Positions 17,205 to 26,076 of a DNA stretch of 64,000 bases are shown one piece after another. The stretch lies in contig CAZSQZ010000006.1 in the NCBI GenBank assembly GCA_964609215.1, positions 62,001-126,000 of the forward strand. Reading direction: 5' to 3'. The DNA is from JABDKJ01 sp964609215 (GTDB lineage: Bacteria; Bacteroidota; Bacteroidia; Flavobacteriales_D; JABDKJ01). The notes below the pieces were generated by a model. The model saw only the letters and a program-made list of their open reading frames with translations, did no database searches and was not told where the DNA came from. The translations under genes were made by a program, and so were the position numbers. Positions within the stretch are counted from its first letter, which is position 1. Each line of letters starts with the position of its first letter.

Positions 17205-19739
17205 ATGAACAAGACAAGAGTTACATTTATTCTAATTTTAGTCGTCTTTATCTCATCATTTGGATTCTCACAAGGAGAAAGTGAAATTTATGGTTACGTT
17301 AAAGATCAAGAAGGAAATCCAGTTCCCTCTGCAACGGTTTCTATTAAATCTGAAAGCATAGGAACAGTAACCGATAACAATGGCTTCTACAATTTAAAGG
17401 TTCCTTCGAATAAAAAACTTCTGGTAGAAATTACATTTCAAACCTATTACTCATTTTCTAAAGAAATCAATTTAAAACAGGGACAAAGGCAAAAAATAGA
17501 TGCTCTTTTAAAATCCAGAACTCTTGAAACTGTTGTTATTGAGGATAAAAGAGTAAGAAGAGAACCGCTAATACCCATTGAACCAAAAATACAAGTTAAA
17601 GTTCCTTCAGTAAGAGGAGGCATAGAGGATTTGATTGTAAACCAATTGGGTGTTTCCGCTAATAATGAGTTGAGTAGTTCGTATTCAGTAAGAGGAGGAA
17701 GTTTCGATGAAAACTTGGTTTACGTTAATGACATACAGGTATACCGACCTTTTCTTGCCAGAAGTGGACAGCAAGAAGGCTTGAGTTTCCCAAATCCAGA
17801 AATGGTGTCCAGTATTTTGTTTTCTGCTGGTGGTTTTGATGCAAAATATGGGGACAAAATGTCCTCGGTATTAGACATTCAATATGCCAAACCTCAAGAA
17901 TTTGAAGCTTCTGTACAGGCGAGTCTTTTGGGAAGTGCGGTTCATTTTGGAACCCGTTCAAAGGATAAAAGGCTGTCTACTATTCAAGGATTTAGATTTA
18001 AAACTAATAGATATATTCTGGGGTCTTTAGATACAGGGGGAGATTATCAACCCTCATTTACAGATTTTCAATCTTACATCACATATTCCCTTTCAGATAA
18101 GGTTGAATTAGGTTTTTTAGGAAATTACAGTGTAAATAATTATCGATTTATTCCTGAAAACCGTGAAACTGATTTTGGTAGTATAAATGAAGCATTAAGA
18201 TTTACGGTGTTCTTTGAAGGTCAAGAAATTACCCGATTTGAGACTCGGTTTGGCGCACTCAACTTAAACTATAGAGCAAATAATTCAACCTTGTTGAAAT
18301 TTATTGCTTCTGCATTTAACACAGAGGAGGAAGAGAACTTTGATATCATTGGTCTATATCGTCTTGATGAGTTGGAGAGAGATTTAGGTTCAGATCAGTT
18401 TGGTGATGTGGCAAGAAACATTGGTGTGGGAGGTTTTTTTAATCATGCTAGGAATAGACTTGATGCTACTGTTATAAACTTAGAACACAAAGGATATAAG
18501 ACCTGGAAGGAAGAAAAGAACTATTTACAATGGGGGGCCTCATTTCAAATAGAAAATCTAAGTGATAGAATTTCCGAATGGCAATTGGTTGATTCCTCTG
18601 GTTTTTCTATTCCTCAAAATCCTGTGGACTCAATTATTCTATTTGATATTATCAAAACCCAAAATGATTTAAACAATTCAAGAGTACAATCTTATATTCA
18701 AAATTCTTGGGAATGGATACTAAAGGACACTTCTGAGCTTAGCCTTACTGCTGGTATCAGAGGGACATACTGGACCTATAATGAAGAAACAAATATTAGC
18801 CCCAGAGCATCTATTACTTACAAGCCCAATAATTGGGTTAATGATAAAAATGGAAATAAACGTGATGTCCTATTTCGATTTTCCTCTGGTCTTTACTATC
18901 AACCTCCATTTTATAAAGAATTCCGTGGCCTATTCGGAGAAATCAATAGAGATATTAAGGCACAGCGCTCTATTCATGCTGTCTTAGGTTATGATCAGAA
19001 TATATTTATTTGGGACAGGCCATTTAAGTTAATAGGAGAAGCCTATTATAAACAACTGAATAATCTAATTCCTTACGAATTAGACAATGTTCGACTTCGT
19101 TACTATGCAAATAATGATGCAAGGGGTTTTGCTACTGGAATTGACTTTAAATTGAGTGGAGAGTTTATTGAAGGAGTTTCCTCATGGGGTAGTCTTTCAA
19201 TTATGACGGTGCAGGAAGATTTGGACAATGATGTAATCGTCACAAACTTCAATAGCGATGGAGATAGAATTATACCAGGGTTTACTTTTAACGACTCTAT
19301 TGTGAGAACTGAAACAACTAACCCGGGGCTAATTCCCAGACCAACAGATCAAAGAATAAATTTCTCCATGTTTTTTCAAGATGAGTTAAGAACAAACCCG
19401 AGCATTAAAGCTCAGCTCAGTCTTTTATATGGAACTGGCTTACCATTTGGTCCACCAGATTTTGAGCGTTTTAGAGATACTTTAAGATTGCCTTCTTATA
19501 GAAGAGTTGATATTGGTTTCACAAAGCAACTTATTGATCGTGACACGCAGTTAAAAAATCCAAACTCTTTGTTTAAAAATGTAAAGGAATCATGGATCAC
19601 CTTGGAAATTTTTAATCTTCTGGGAATAAACAATACCATATCTAAACTTTGGGTTCAGGATATTGGCGGAAGACTATATTCTATCCCCAACTTTCTAACC
19701 GGAAGGAGAGTGAATTTGAAATTTGTGATGCGCTTCTAG
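17205..19739 (+). CDS. TonB-dependent outer-membrane receptor with N-terminal carboxypeptidase-like domain
   Basis: An 844-residue outer-membrane receptor. Signal peptide (about 1-22), then a CarboxypepD_reg-like domain (IYGYVKDQEGNPVPSATVSI), a plug domain (DLIVNQLGVSANNELSSSYS, VRGGSFDENLVYVNDIQVY, VSSILFSAGGFDAKYG) and a beta-barrel ending in NLKFVMRF with a terminal Phe, as outer-membrane barrels have. There is no SusD partner next to it, so it is not a typical SusC. The ligand is unknown. The following gene converges with a two-base gap. Confidence 0.88.
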   Translation: MNKTRVTFILILVVFISSFGFSQGESEIYGYVKDQEGNPVPSATVSIKSESIGTVTDNNGFYNLKVPSNKKLLVEITFQTYYSFSKEINLKQGQRQKIDALLKSRTLETVVIEDKRVRREPLIPIEPKIQVKVPSVRGGIEDLIVNQLGVSANNELSSSYSVRGGSFDENLVYVNDIQVYRPFLARSGQQEGLSFPNPEMVSSILFSAGGFDAKYGDKMSSVLDIQYAKPQEFEASVQASLLGSAVHFGTRSKDKRLSTIQGFRFKTNRYILGSLDTGGDYQPSFTDFQSYITYSLSDKVELGFLGNYSVNNYRFIPENRETDFGSINEALRFTVFFEGQEITRFETRFGALNLNYRANNSTLLKFIASAFNTEEEENFDIIGLYRLDELERDLGSDQFGDVARNIGVGGFFNHARNRLDATVINLEHKGYKTWKEEKNYLQWGASFQIENLSDRISEWQLVDSSGFSIPQNPVDSIILFDIIKTQNDLNNSRVQSYIQNSWEWILKDTSELSLTAGIRGTYWTYNEETNISPRASITYKPNNWVNDKNGNKRDVLFRFSSGLYYQPPFYKEFRGLFGEINRDIKAQRSIHAVLGYDQNIFIWDRPFKLIGEAYYKQLNNLIPYELDNVRLRYYANNDARGFATGIDFKLSGEFIEGVSSWGSLSIMTVQEDLDNDVIVTNFNSDGDRIIPGFTFNDSIVRTETTNPGLIPRPTDQRINFSMFFQDELRTNPSIKAQLSLLYGTGLPFGPPDFERFRDTLRLPSYRRVDIGFTKQLIDRDTQLKNPNSLFKNVKESWITLEIFNLLGINNTISKLWVQDIGGRLYSIPNFLTGRRVNLKFVMRF

Positions 19740-19741
19740 CG

Positions 19742-20743
19742 TTATTTGTAAATAAATACCTGAGCTTCTATTCCGGGGTAAATAAAACCTCTATACATTC
19801 CTTCTGTATTAAAAGGCATAGCAATATTACCATTGGAATCAACAGCTATCACTCCGCCTGTTCCTCCAAGGCCGGTAAGCTTTTCATGGATAACCATAGT
19901 TGCTGCTTCCTCCAAGGTGTTATTTCCGTGCTCCATTGCTGCAGCAATATCATGTGCAACCATAGCTCTTATAAAATATTCTCCATGACCTGTGCTGGAA
20001 ACTGCGCAGCTTTTGTTATTTGCATAGGTTCCTGCCCCAATGACTGGCGAGTCTCCTATCCTACCCCATTTCTTAAAAGTCATTCCTCCAGTAGATGTTC
20101 CAGCCGCTAAGTTTCCATTTTTATCTAAGCATACCACCCCTACTGTTCCATGTTTTTCATCTTGGCTAACGGCTTCTTTTTCTTTTCTTTTCTTCCAAGA
20201 ATTATATCTGCGATCCGTATGAAAATACTCCGGCTCTACCAGCTTTAATTTCATTTGTTCTCCAAACAATTCAGCACCTTTTCTTGAGAGAAAAACATGC
20301 TCCGAACTATCCATAACCATTCTAGCCAGCTTAATAGGGTTTTTTATGTTAGAGACACCAGCAATAGCACCGCAGTTTAAATTAGCCCCGTCCATAATAG
20401 AAGCATCCATATCTTGTTTTCCCTCATAGTTAAAAACAGAGCCTCTACCAGCATTAAACAAAGGAGAATTTTCCATGATTCTGACAAGTTCTTCAACCAC
20501 ATCTACTGCATTAGCCCCATTGCTGAGCATCTCATTCCCTTTTAACAATACAGCCCCTAACTTCTCCCTATATTCAGCTTCTTGATTTGGTTTTAAATTA
20601 TTTCGAGTGATAGTACCAGCTCCTCCATGAATAGCCAAAGCATATTCCTTACTTTCATTTACTATAATGGGTATCTCTTCTTTATTTGTTTGGCAAGAAA
20701 GACCAAGTAAAACAAATGCTATTAACCCAAAAACCTTACTCAT
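19742..20743 (-). CDS. Isoaspartyl peptidase / plant-type L-asparaginase lipoprotein
   Basis: A 333-residue Ntn-hydrolase of the plant-type asparaginase (family T2). It removes beta-aspartyl residues from isoaspartyl peptides and may hydrolyse asparagine. Motifs: LAIHGGAGTI (38-45), NAGRGSVFNYEG, DASIMDG, and the self-cleavage site HGTVGVV with nucleophile Thr200, followed by GTSTGGMTFKKWGRIGDSP. The N-terminus has a lipobox GLSC (Cys17), so it is probably anchored in the periplasm. It overlaps the DUF547 gene upstream by eight bases. With msrA further upstream, the operon joins isoaspartate removal with methionine sulfoxide reduction: protein damage repair (inference). Confidence 0.9.
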   Translation of the reverse strand: MSKVFGLIAFVLLGLSCQTNKEEIPIIVNESKEYALAIHGGAGTITRNNLKPNQEAEYREKLGAVLLKGNEMLSNGANAVDVVEELVRIMENSPLFNAGRGSVFNYEGKQDMDASIMDGANLNCGAIAGVSNIKNPIKLARMVMDSSEHVFLSRKGAELFGEQMKLKLVEPEYFHTDRRYNSWKKRKEKEAVSQDEKHGTVGVVCLDKNGNLAAGTSTGGMTFKKWGRIGDSPVIGAGTYANNKSCAVSSTGHGEYFIRAMVAHDIAAAMEHGNNTLEEAATMVIHEKLTGLGGTGGVIAVDSNGNIAMPFNTEGMYRGFIYPGIEAQVFIYK

Positions 20744-21734
20744 TTAGCGACCAATCGTATTCATTATAGGAAACAACAGCGGCTTCAGATAAATTATGAG
20801 AAGAGTATTTGTTAATGAAGTTGATCAAATTTCCAAAATCTACAGAATACCAATCAAAGATTTTGGAAACAGCTGCCTTATCTCCGTCAAATTGGTTTTG
20901 AGAAGAATTACTCAAAAATTCCTTGGTAGCAATGGTTAGATCAGCATCCAATTTATTTGGAAAGAATGCTCTATTCAATAATTTAGGACAAGATTTTGCA
21001 GCGCAATTAACAGCAAAATGAATTCTTGGCTCCTTAAATCTGGGACGGATTAAATCATTTTCAATTTCATTAAGGGAATAACTTTTTCCATCAACTTCAA
21101 CTACTTTCAAATCCCAAGGTTTGCCGCCATTTATATCCTTTATACTTTTAACAGGGTAATTATCACAGATTAATTGCAATGTGCAGGCATTATATAAGTT
21201 AATCCAGAAAGCCAGTTGCTCATTTCTGGAATGCCCCTGTGCTATTCCAACTGTCTTTACACCAGATATATAATTATCCAGTTTCTCCTTATCTCCCAAA
21301 AAGCCCTTGTAATTGACCTTTCCATTAGATGAAACATGTTTTGAGAGTAATGCATTAAAATCAGAAAAATAAGAGCTTAAATCTTTTACGGTTTCCACTT
21401 CAACAACTTCCTCAACCTCTTTTACAACCTCAATCTCTACAACTTCTTCAATTTTTTCAACTTCCTGTTCAGAAACTTCTTCAGAAGGAATAATTTCCTC
21501 AACCTCAATTACTTTTTCTTCGATAATTTTTACTGCATCCTTGTTTTCCTTTTCAGTAACCTCAACCAGCGTGCTTTCAGAAGTCGAATCATTAACTCTT
21601 TGAACTTCCATCTGCTTCTCGCTTTCAATTTTTTGATCGGAACTCTTTGTTTCCGTTTCACTCTTCGCAGTTGAGCCTCCACATGCAAAGATTGCAAAGA
21701 CCAAAACAACAACTAAACTTGAATAATTTCTCAT
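20736..21734 (-). CDS. DUF547 lipoprotein with acidic Glu/Val-rich linker
   Basis: A 332-residue protein. The signal peptide ends in a lipobox (FAC, Cys18). Residues 20-120 are a low-complexity stretch of Glu, Val, Lys and Ser with repeated EVEEVVE-like units and no Cys or Trp. The C-terminal DUF547 domain (about 125-320) shows FWINLYNACTLQLI and FAVNCAAKSCPKL, the family Cys motif. DUF547 has no established function. It overlaps msrA by four bases (ATGA) and iaaA by eight, so the three genes are translated together. Confidence 0.85.
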   Translation of the reverse strand: MRNYSSLVVVLVFAIFACGGSTAKSETETKSSDQKIESEKQMEVQRVNDSTSESTLVEVTEKENKDAVKIIEEKVIEVEEIIPSEEVSEQEVEKIEEVVEIEVVKEVEEVVEVETVKDLSSYFSDFNALLSKHVSSNGKVNYKGFLGDKEKLDNYISGVKTVGIAQGHSRNEQLAFWINLYNACTLQLICDNYPVKSIKDINGGKPWDLKVVEVDGKSYSLNEIENDLIRPRFKEPRIHFAVNCAAKSCPKLLNRAFFPNKLDADLTIATKEFLSNSSQNQFDGDKAAVSKIFDWYSVDFGNLINFINKYSSHNLSEAAVVSYNEYDWSLNE

Positions 21735-22264
21735 TTTAATTTCTCTTTAAAAAGTTTTCTAAACTTATTGACTTTTGGCTGTATAACAATAGCGCAATAT
21801 CCTTTATTAGGATTTAAATTATAGTAATCCTGATGATACTCTTCTGCAACAAAATATTCTTTTGCTTCCGATATTTCAGTGACAATCTTATTATTCCAAT
21901 CTCCAGAATCATTCGCTGCTTCTATGGCCTTTTCAGCAATTTCCTTTTGCTCTTCGCTGTGATAAAAAATTACCGATCGATATTGTGTTCCCACATCTGC
22001 TCCTTGTCGATTCAAGGTAGTTGGATCATGAACCTTGAAAAATACCTCTAATAGCTCAGCATAACTTATTTCCTCGGTGTTAAAGTGTATTTGAACTACT
22101 TCAGCATGTCCAGTAGAACCTGAACAAACTTCCTCATAGCTGGGGTTATTATTATTACCTCCCATGTAACCAGAAGTAACTTCTTGCACACCTTTCAAAT
22201 CTCTAAAAATGGTATCAACACACCAAAAACATCCAGCTCCAAAAGTGGCCTTTTCAATCTTCAT
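21731..22264 (-). CDS. msrA: Peptide-methionine (S)-S-oxide reductase MsrA
   Basis: A 177-residue enzyme that reduces S-methionine sulfoxide in proteins. FGAGCFWC is present with catalytic Cys12, followed by VQEVTSGYMGG, YEEVCSGSTGHAEVV and YHQDYY, all standard. I chose ATG 22264 (MKIEKATFGAG); TTG or ATG codons upstream would only add MLIQRY. There is no signal peptide, so it acts in the cytoplasm, unlike the two lipoprotein genes it overlaps. First gene of the three-gene minus operon. Confidence 0.95.
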   Translation of the reverse strand: MKIEKATFGAGCFWCVDTIFRDLKGVQEVTSGYMGGNNNNPSYEEVCSGSTGHAEVVQIHFNTEEISYAELLEVFFKVHDPTTLNRQGADVGTQYRSVIFYHSEEQKEIAEKAIEAANDSGDWNNKIVTEISEAKEYFVAEEYHQDYYNLNPNKGYCAIVIQPKVNKFRKLFKEKLK

Positions 22265-22371
22265 ATACCTTTGTATTAGCACAAAAATGCAGATTAAAAA
22301 CGGTAATTTATAACAATCAATATTTAATTGAACAATTATTTTCTGCCACTCATCATTTTTAACACCCTAAA

Positions 22372-22402
22372 TTGCAGCTTTTATCATTTTCTATTAATTT
22401 TG
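22372..22402 (+). promoter_or_regulatory. Putative promoter TTG-N20-TAATTTTG
   Basis: TTG at 22372-22374 and TAATTTTG at 22395-22402 are 20 bases apart, a good match to the Flavobacteriia -33/-7 pattern. Transcription would begin near 22409, about 11 bases before the ATG of the hydroxylase gene. This also explains why the in-frame TTG at 22372 is not the start codon. Confidence 0.5.
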
Positions 22403-22419
22403 CAGCTGAAAATTCATTT

Positions 22420-23049
22420 ATGGCAATTCATTACGAACCAAAAGCAGGAAATGCTCAAGTATTTGAAAACAAATACCTAGAGATTCTTAGTAAGGCTCCA
22501 GCCTTTGTTGCGTACACAATATATCCTGTTGCTGCATTATTTATTTTATCTGTAAATGCAACCCTAAGACCTTTAGGTGAAAATGGTGAAGTATCTATTT
22601 CAGCAATGGTCTATACCTTTATAGGAGCGTATTTCTTTTGGTCTTTTTTCGAATATGTGATGCACAGATGGGCATTTCATTTTGTATCAAACAATAAGGT
22701 AATTCAAAAAATAATTCACGGTGCTCATGGTGTTCATCACGAATATCCCAAGGACACAAATAGATTAATAATGCCTCCTTTACCTTGGTTCATTACGGTA
22801 AGCCTTCTTTTAGGTTTGTGCTATTTGTTTATGGGAGATTATGCTTTTTCGTTTATCCCTGGGCTTCTTTTTGGATACCTATCATATATTTTCGTGCACT
22901 ATCAGGTACACTTAAATAGACCTCCAAAATTCTTAAGAAAAATGATGGTACATCATGCCCTACATCATTATAAGTATGATGATTTGGCTTTTGGTGTTTC
23001 TTCTACTATTTGGGATAGAGTTTTTGGAACAATGCCTCCCAAAAACTGA
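22420..23049 (+). CDS. Fatty acid hydroxylase superfamily protein
   Basis: A 209-residue integral membrane di-iron enzyme of the sterol desaturase/fatty acid 2-hydroxylase superfamily. Four to five hydrophobic stretches carry the histidine boxes HRWAFHF, HGAHGVHHEYP, HYQVHL and HHALHHYKYD. It resembles bacteroidetal fatty acid 2-hydroxylases, which hydroxylate acyl chains of ceramide-like or ornithine lipids; the substrate here is inferred. ATG 22420 follows a promoter-like motif. The plsC-type frame begins within or just after its stop codon, so the pair probably makes modified membrane lipids. Confidence 0.85.
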   Translation: MAIHYEPKAGNAQVFENKYLEILSKAPAFVAYTIYPVAALFILSVNATLRPLGENGEVSISAMVYTFIGAYFFWSFFEYVMHRWAFHFVSNNKVIQKIIHGAHGVHHEYPKDTNRLIMPPLPWFITVSLLLGLCYLFMGDYAFSFIPGLLFGYLSYIFVHYQVHLNRPPKFLRKMMVHHALHHYKYDDLAFGVSSTIWDRVFGTMPPKN

Positions 23050-23141
23050 TTCTTTTTAACTTACTACCTAAATCAAGAAAAGGGTTTAACCCAATTTGGG
23101 GGCTAATAAACCTAGTTCAAGGAATCCTTATTTTCTCAATA

Positions 23142-23813
23142 ATGGCTATTCCCGGAATTGTAGGAACAATATTGGCTCTTATCACTAGAAAGCCTAAAGT
23201 TGGTCTATTCTTCGCAAAATATATATTCTGCTATGCTCTTTTCCCTATAAGTTTCTCTAAGCTTAGTATACATGGAGCAGAAAAGGTAGATTGGTCAAAA
23301 ACACATTTATTTGTTTCTAATCACGAGTCACTTATAGATATACCATCGGTGTTTATTGGCGCAAAAAGATATTTGTTTTTCCTGACTAAAATGGAATTAA
23401 AAAAAACCCCATTTGTGGGATGGTTAGGTCAAGCAGTGGGAATGATCTTTATCGATAGAAAAAATTCAGAGGCTGCGAAAAGAACAATAACTCAGGCAGG
23501 CAAGGAGATAAAAAAAGGGAAGAATATTATTTCATTTGCTGAAGGAACCAGAACCAAAACAGGAGAAATTGGAAGATTCAAAAAGGGAAGTTTTACTATT
23601 GCACTTGAAAATGATATTGACATAATACCAGTTAGAATCATTGGCGCCCGTGAAATTCTTCCAAGTGGATCACTTAAGTTAAGACCTGGTCATGTACATG
23701 TTTACTTTGGCGACAAAATCATAAGTAGCGATTTTGATAAAGAAAAGCCTGAGGATTTGGCTAATTACACACGAAAAAAAGTAATTGCTCTTAACCACAA
23801 AAACCGAGAATAA
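23142..23813 (+). CDS. plsC: 1-acyl-sn-glycerol-3-phosphate acyltransferase (PlsC family)
   Basis: A membrane acyltransferase that transfers an acyl chain to lysophosphatidic acid or a similar acceptor. The catalytic NHESLID (H-x4-D) and the acceptor-binding FAEGTRTKTG are clear. From ATG 23142 it has 223 residues, but the same frame is open back to about 23023 and reads sensibly: NLVQGILIFS upstream of IMAIPGIVGTILAL completes the first transmembrane helix. No ATG, GTG or TTG is available there; ATA 23106, ATT 23049 or CTG 23046 are. The true start is therefore probably upstream. A strong terminator overlaps its 3' end. Confidence 0.85.
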   Translation: MAIPGIVGTILALITRKPKVGLFFAKYIFCYALFPISFSKLSIHGAEKVDWSKTHLFVSNHESLIDIPSVFIGAKRYLFFLTKMELKKTPFVGWLGQAVGMIFIDRKNSEAAKRTITQAGKEIKKGKNIISFAEGTRTKTGEIGRFKKGSFTIALENDIDIIPVRIIGAREILPSGSLKLRPGHVHVYFGDKIISSDFDKEKPEDLANYTRKKVIALNHKNRE

Positions 23814-23826
23814 GCTCGGTTTTTGT
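23797..23826 (+). terminator. Intrinsic terminator after plsC
   Basis: A 12-bp perfect stem (ACAAAAACCGAG with CTCGGTTTTTGT) and six-base loop AATAAG. The T run lies inside the right arm. The plsC stop codon sits in the loop. Confidence 0.8.
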
Positions 23827-23991
23827 AATAAGTTTTCCCGTATTTTCAATATTTTAGTGAAAACAAAAACTTATGGTATTGAAGAATTTCTTATTTTCCA
23901 AATTTACTCCTATTGAAGGCAAGAAATACCTAGTTCCTGATTTTTTACACCATTCAATTGTTAATTTTCTTAGTATTTTTATCTCCCGAAA

Positions 23992-26076
23992 ATGAGTTCT
24001 AAATCTAGCATCAAAAAGAAAAAGATTTCTGAAAGTATATTGCTTAAAGCATATGATCTTATGTGCACTGCAAGAGCAATGAGCGACATATACGAATCTA
24101 ATCAAAAATTAACCTCAAAATATGTTCATGCAACAAGCAGAGGGCATGAAGCTATTCAGCTTGCTTGTGGAATGAATTTAAAGTCGCAAGATTATGTTTC
24201 TCCTTATTACAGGGATGATTCAATTCTCTTAGGTTTAGGAATGACACCCTGCGAGCTAATGCTTCAGGTATTTGCAAAAAAAGATGATCCGTTCTCAGGC
24301 GGAAGAACTTACTATAGTCATCCAAGCTTAAATGAGGAGGATAAACCTAAAATTCCCCATCAATCTTCTGCCACGGGTATGCAAGCAATCCCTTCTACTG
24401 GTGTTGCCATGGGAATACAGTATAAAGAAGATCAGGGAATAGATAATCGAAGGCTGAAAGAAAAACCAGTTGTGGTCTGTTCTTTAGGAGATGCTTCCAT
24501 GACTGAAGGAGAAATTTCAGAGGCACTTCAAATGGCCGCATTGAAGCAATTACCAATTGTTTATTTAGTTCAGGATAACGAATGGGATATTTCTGCGCAT
24601 GCTTCGGAAGTAAGAGCAAATGATGCCTCTCAATTCGTACAAGGCTTTAAAGGAATTGAACTCGTTTCAATAGACGGAAGTAATTTTGAAGAATCTTACC
24701 TGGCATTTTCTCAGGTGGTAGAAAAAATAAGAAAAGAGAGAAGACCTTTTCTCATTCATGCAAAGACTCCTCTGCTCGGTCATCATACTTCAGGGGTTAG
24801 AAAAGAATGGTACCGAGATGATTTAGAAGAACATGCTAAGAGAGATCCATTACCCAAGTTTAAAGAGTTTTTACTTAATGCGTCCATTGAATTAGAACTT
24901 TTAGAAGAAATTGAAAAAGTAACCAAAAAAAATGTTGAAAGGGATTTTAGGTTAGCAATGAATTCAGATGACCCTGAACCAGAATCTATCTTCAATTTTG
25001 ATTATGCTCCTTCCCCTATTTTAGAAGAAAAAGGAACAAGAGCACCAGAATCTGGAGAGTCCACTCTAATGGTAGATTGCGCTTTATTTGGTGTTGAGGA
25101 GTTGCTAAGAAAACATCCCGAAGCTTTACTTTATGGACAAGATGTCGGAGGAAGGTTAGGAGGAGTCTTTAGAGAAGCAGCTACCCTAGCCCAAAAATTT
25201 GGAGATCAAAGAGTATTTAATACTCCAATTGTTGAAGCATTTATTATTGGAAGCACAGTGGGTATGTCTGCAGTAGGTTTGAAACCAATTGTAGAGGTTC
25301 AATTCGCAGATTATATATGGCCAGGTTTAAATCAGTTGTATACGGAACTTAGTCGTTCCTACTATCTTTCCAATGGTAAATGGCCGGTACATTCGCTAAT
25401 TAGGGTTCCAATAGGTGCCTATGGAAGTGGAGGACCTTATCACAGTAGTAGCGTTGAATCTGTTCTATGTAACATTAAAGGGATAAAGGTCGCCTATCCT
25501 TCAAATGGCGCAGATTTAAAAGGGTTAATGAAAGGTGCCTTTTATGATCCAAATCCAGTTGTGATGTTAGAACACAAGGGTCTTTACTGGAGTAAATTGC
25601 CAGGAACCGAAGAAGCTAAATGTATCGAACCAGATGAGGATTATGTTATTCCATTAGGGAAGGCTAGAATTGCTCAAAACGCAGAAACGGAAAAAATAAA
25701 TTCTGGAGATTCAATTTGCATAGTTACCTACGGCATGGGAGTTTACTGGTCTAAAACTGCATCACAATATTTTGAAGGACAAGTAGAAATCATTGACTTG
25801 AGAACCTTGGTTCCTTTGGATGAAGAGCTTATTTATGAAAGGGTCAATGCGCATGGTAAATGTCTGGTAGTTACAGAAGAAACTTGGGTAAATTCATTTG
25901 CTCAAGCCTTAACAGGGGCTATTCAAAACAATTGCTTTGAACAACTAGATGCTCCTGTAATGTTGATTGGCTCAGAAAATTTACCGGCAATCCCTTTAAA
26001 CTCTGCTCTGGAAGCTGCAATGATTCCTAGTGCGGATAAGGTAAAAGTAAAAATTGAGGAATTGTTAAGCTATTAG
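23992..26076 (+). CDS. 2-oxo acid dehydrogenase E1, fused alpha and beta subunits
   Basis: A 694-residue thiamine-diphosphate enzyme that decarboxylates a 2-oxo acid and passes the acyl group to a lipoylated E2. The N-terminal half is an E1-alpha (TSRGHEAIQLACG, SPYYRDD, thiamine motif GDASMTEGE...DNEW). After a Pro/Glu linker near 340, the second half is an E1-beta (LLYGQDVGGRLGGVF, GSTVGMSAVGLKPIVEVQFA, IGAYGSGGPYHS). Fused forms are common in Bacteroidota. The branched-chain (2-oxoisovalerate) type is most likely, but pyruvate cannot be excluded. E2 and E3 genes are not in the window. Confidence 0.85.
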   Translation: MSSKSSIKKKKISESILLKAYDLMCTARAMSDIYESNQKLTSKYVHATSRGHEAIQLACGMNLKSQDYVSPYYRDDSILLGLGMTPCELMLQVFAKKDDPFSGGRTYYSHPSLNEEDKPKIPHQSSATGMQAIPSTGVAMGIQYKEDQGIDNRRLKEKPVVVCSLGDASMTEGEISEALQMAALKQLPIVYLVQDNEWDISAHASEVRANDASQFVQGFKGIELVSIDGSNFEESYLAFSQVVEKIRKERRPFLIHAKTPLLGHHTSGVRKEWYRDDLEEHAKRDPLPKFKEFLLNASIELELLEEIEKVTKKNVERDFRLAMNSDDPEPESIFNFDYAPSPILEEKGTRAPESGESTLMVDCALFGVEELLRKHPEALLYGQDVGGRLGGVFREAATLAQKFGDQRVFNTPIVEAFIIGSTVGMSAVGLKPIVEVQFADYIWPGLNQLYTELSRSYYLSNGKWPVHSLIRVPIGAYGSGGPYHSSSVESVLCNIKGIKVAYPSNGADLKGLMKGAFYDPNPVVMLEHKGLYWSKLPGTEEAKCIEPDEDYVIPLGKARIAQNAETEKINSGDSICIVTYGMGVYWSKTASQYFEGQVEIIDLRTLVPLDEELIYERVNAHGKCLVVTEETWVNSFAQALTGAIQNNCFEQLDAPVMLIGSENLPAIPLNSALEAAMIPSADKVKVKIEELLSY

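Noticed and set aside
9281..19739. GH113 hydrolase and TonB receptor as a polysaccharide-utilisation locus.
   Set aside because: The receptor is not SusC-like with a SusD partner and unrelated secreted proteins separate the two genes.
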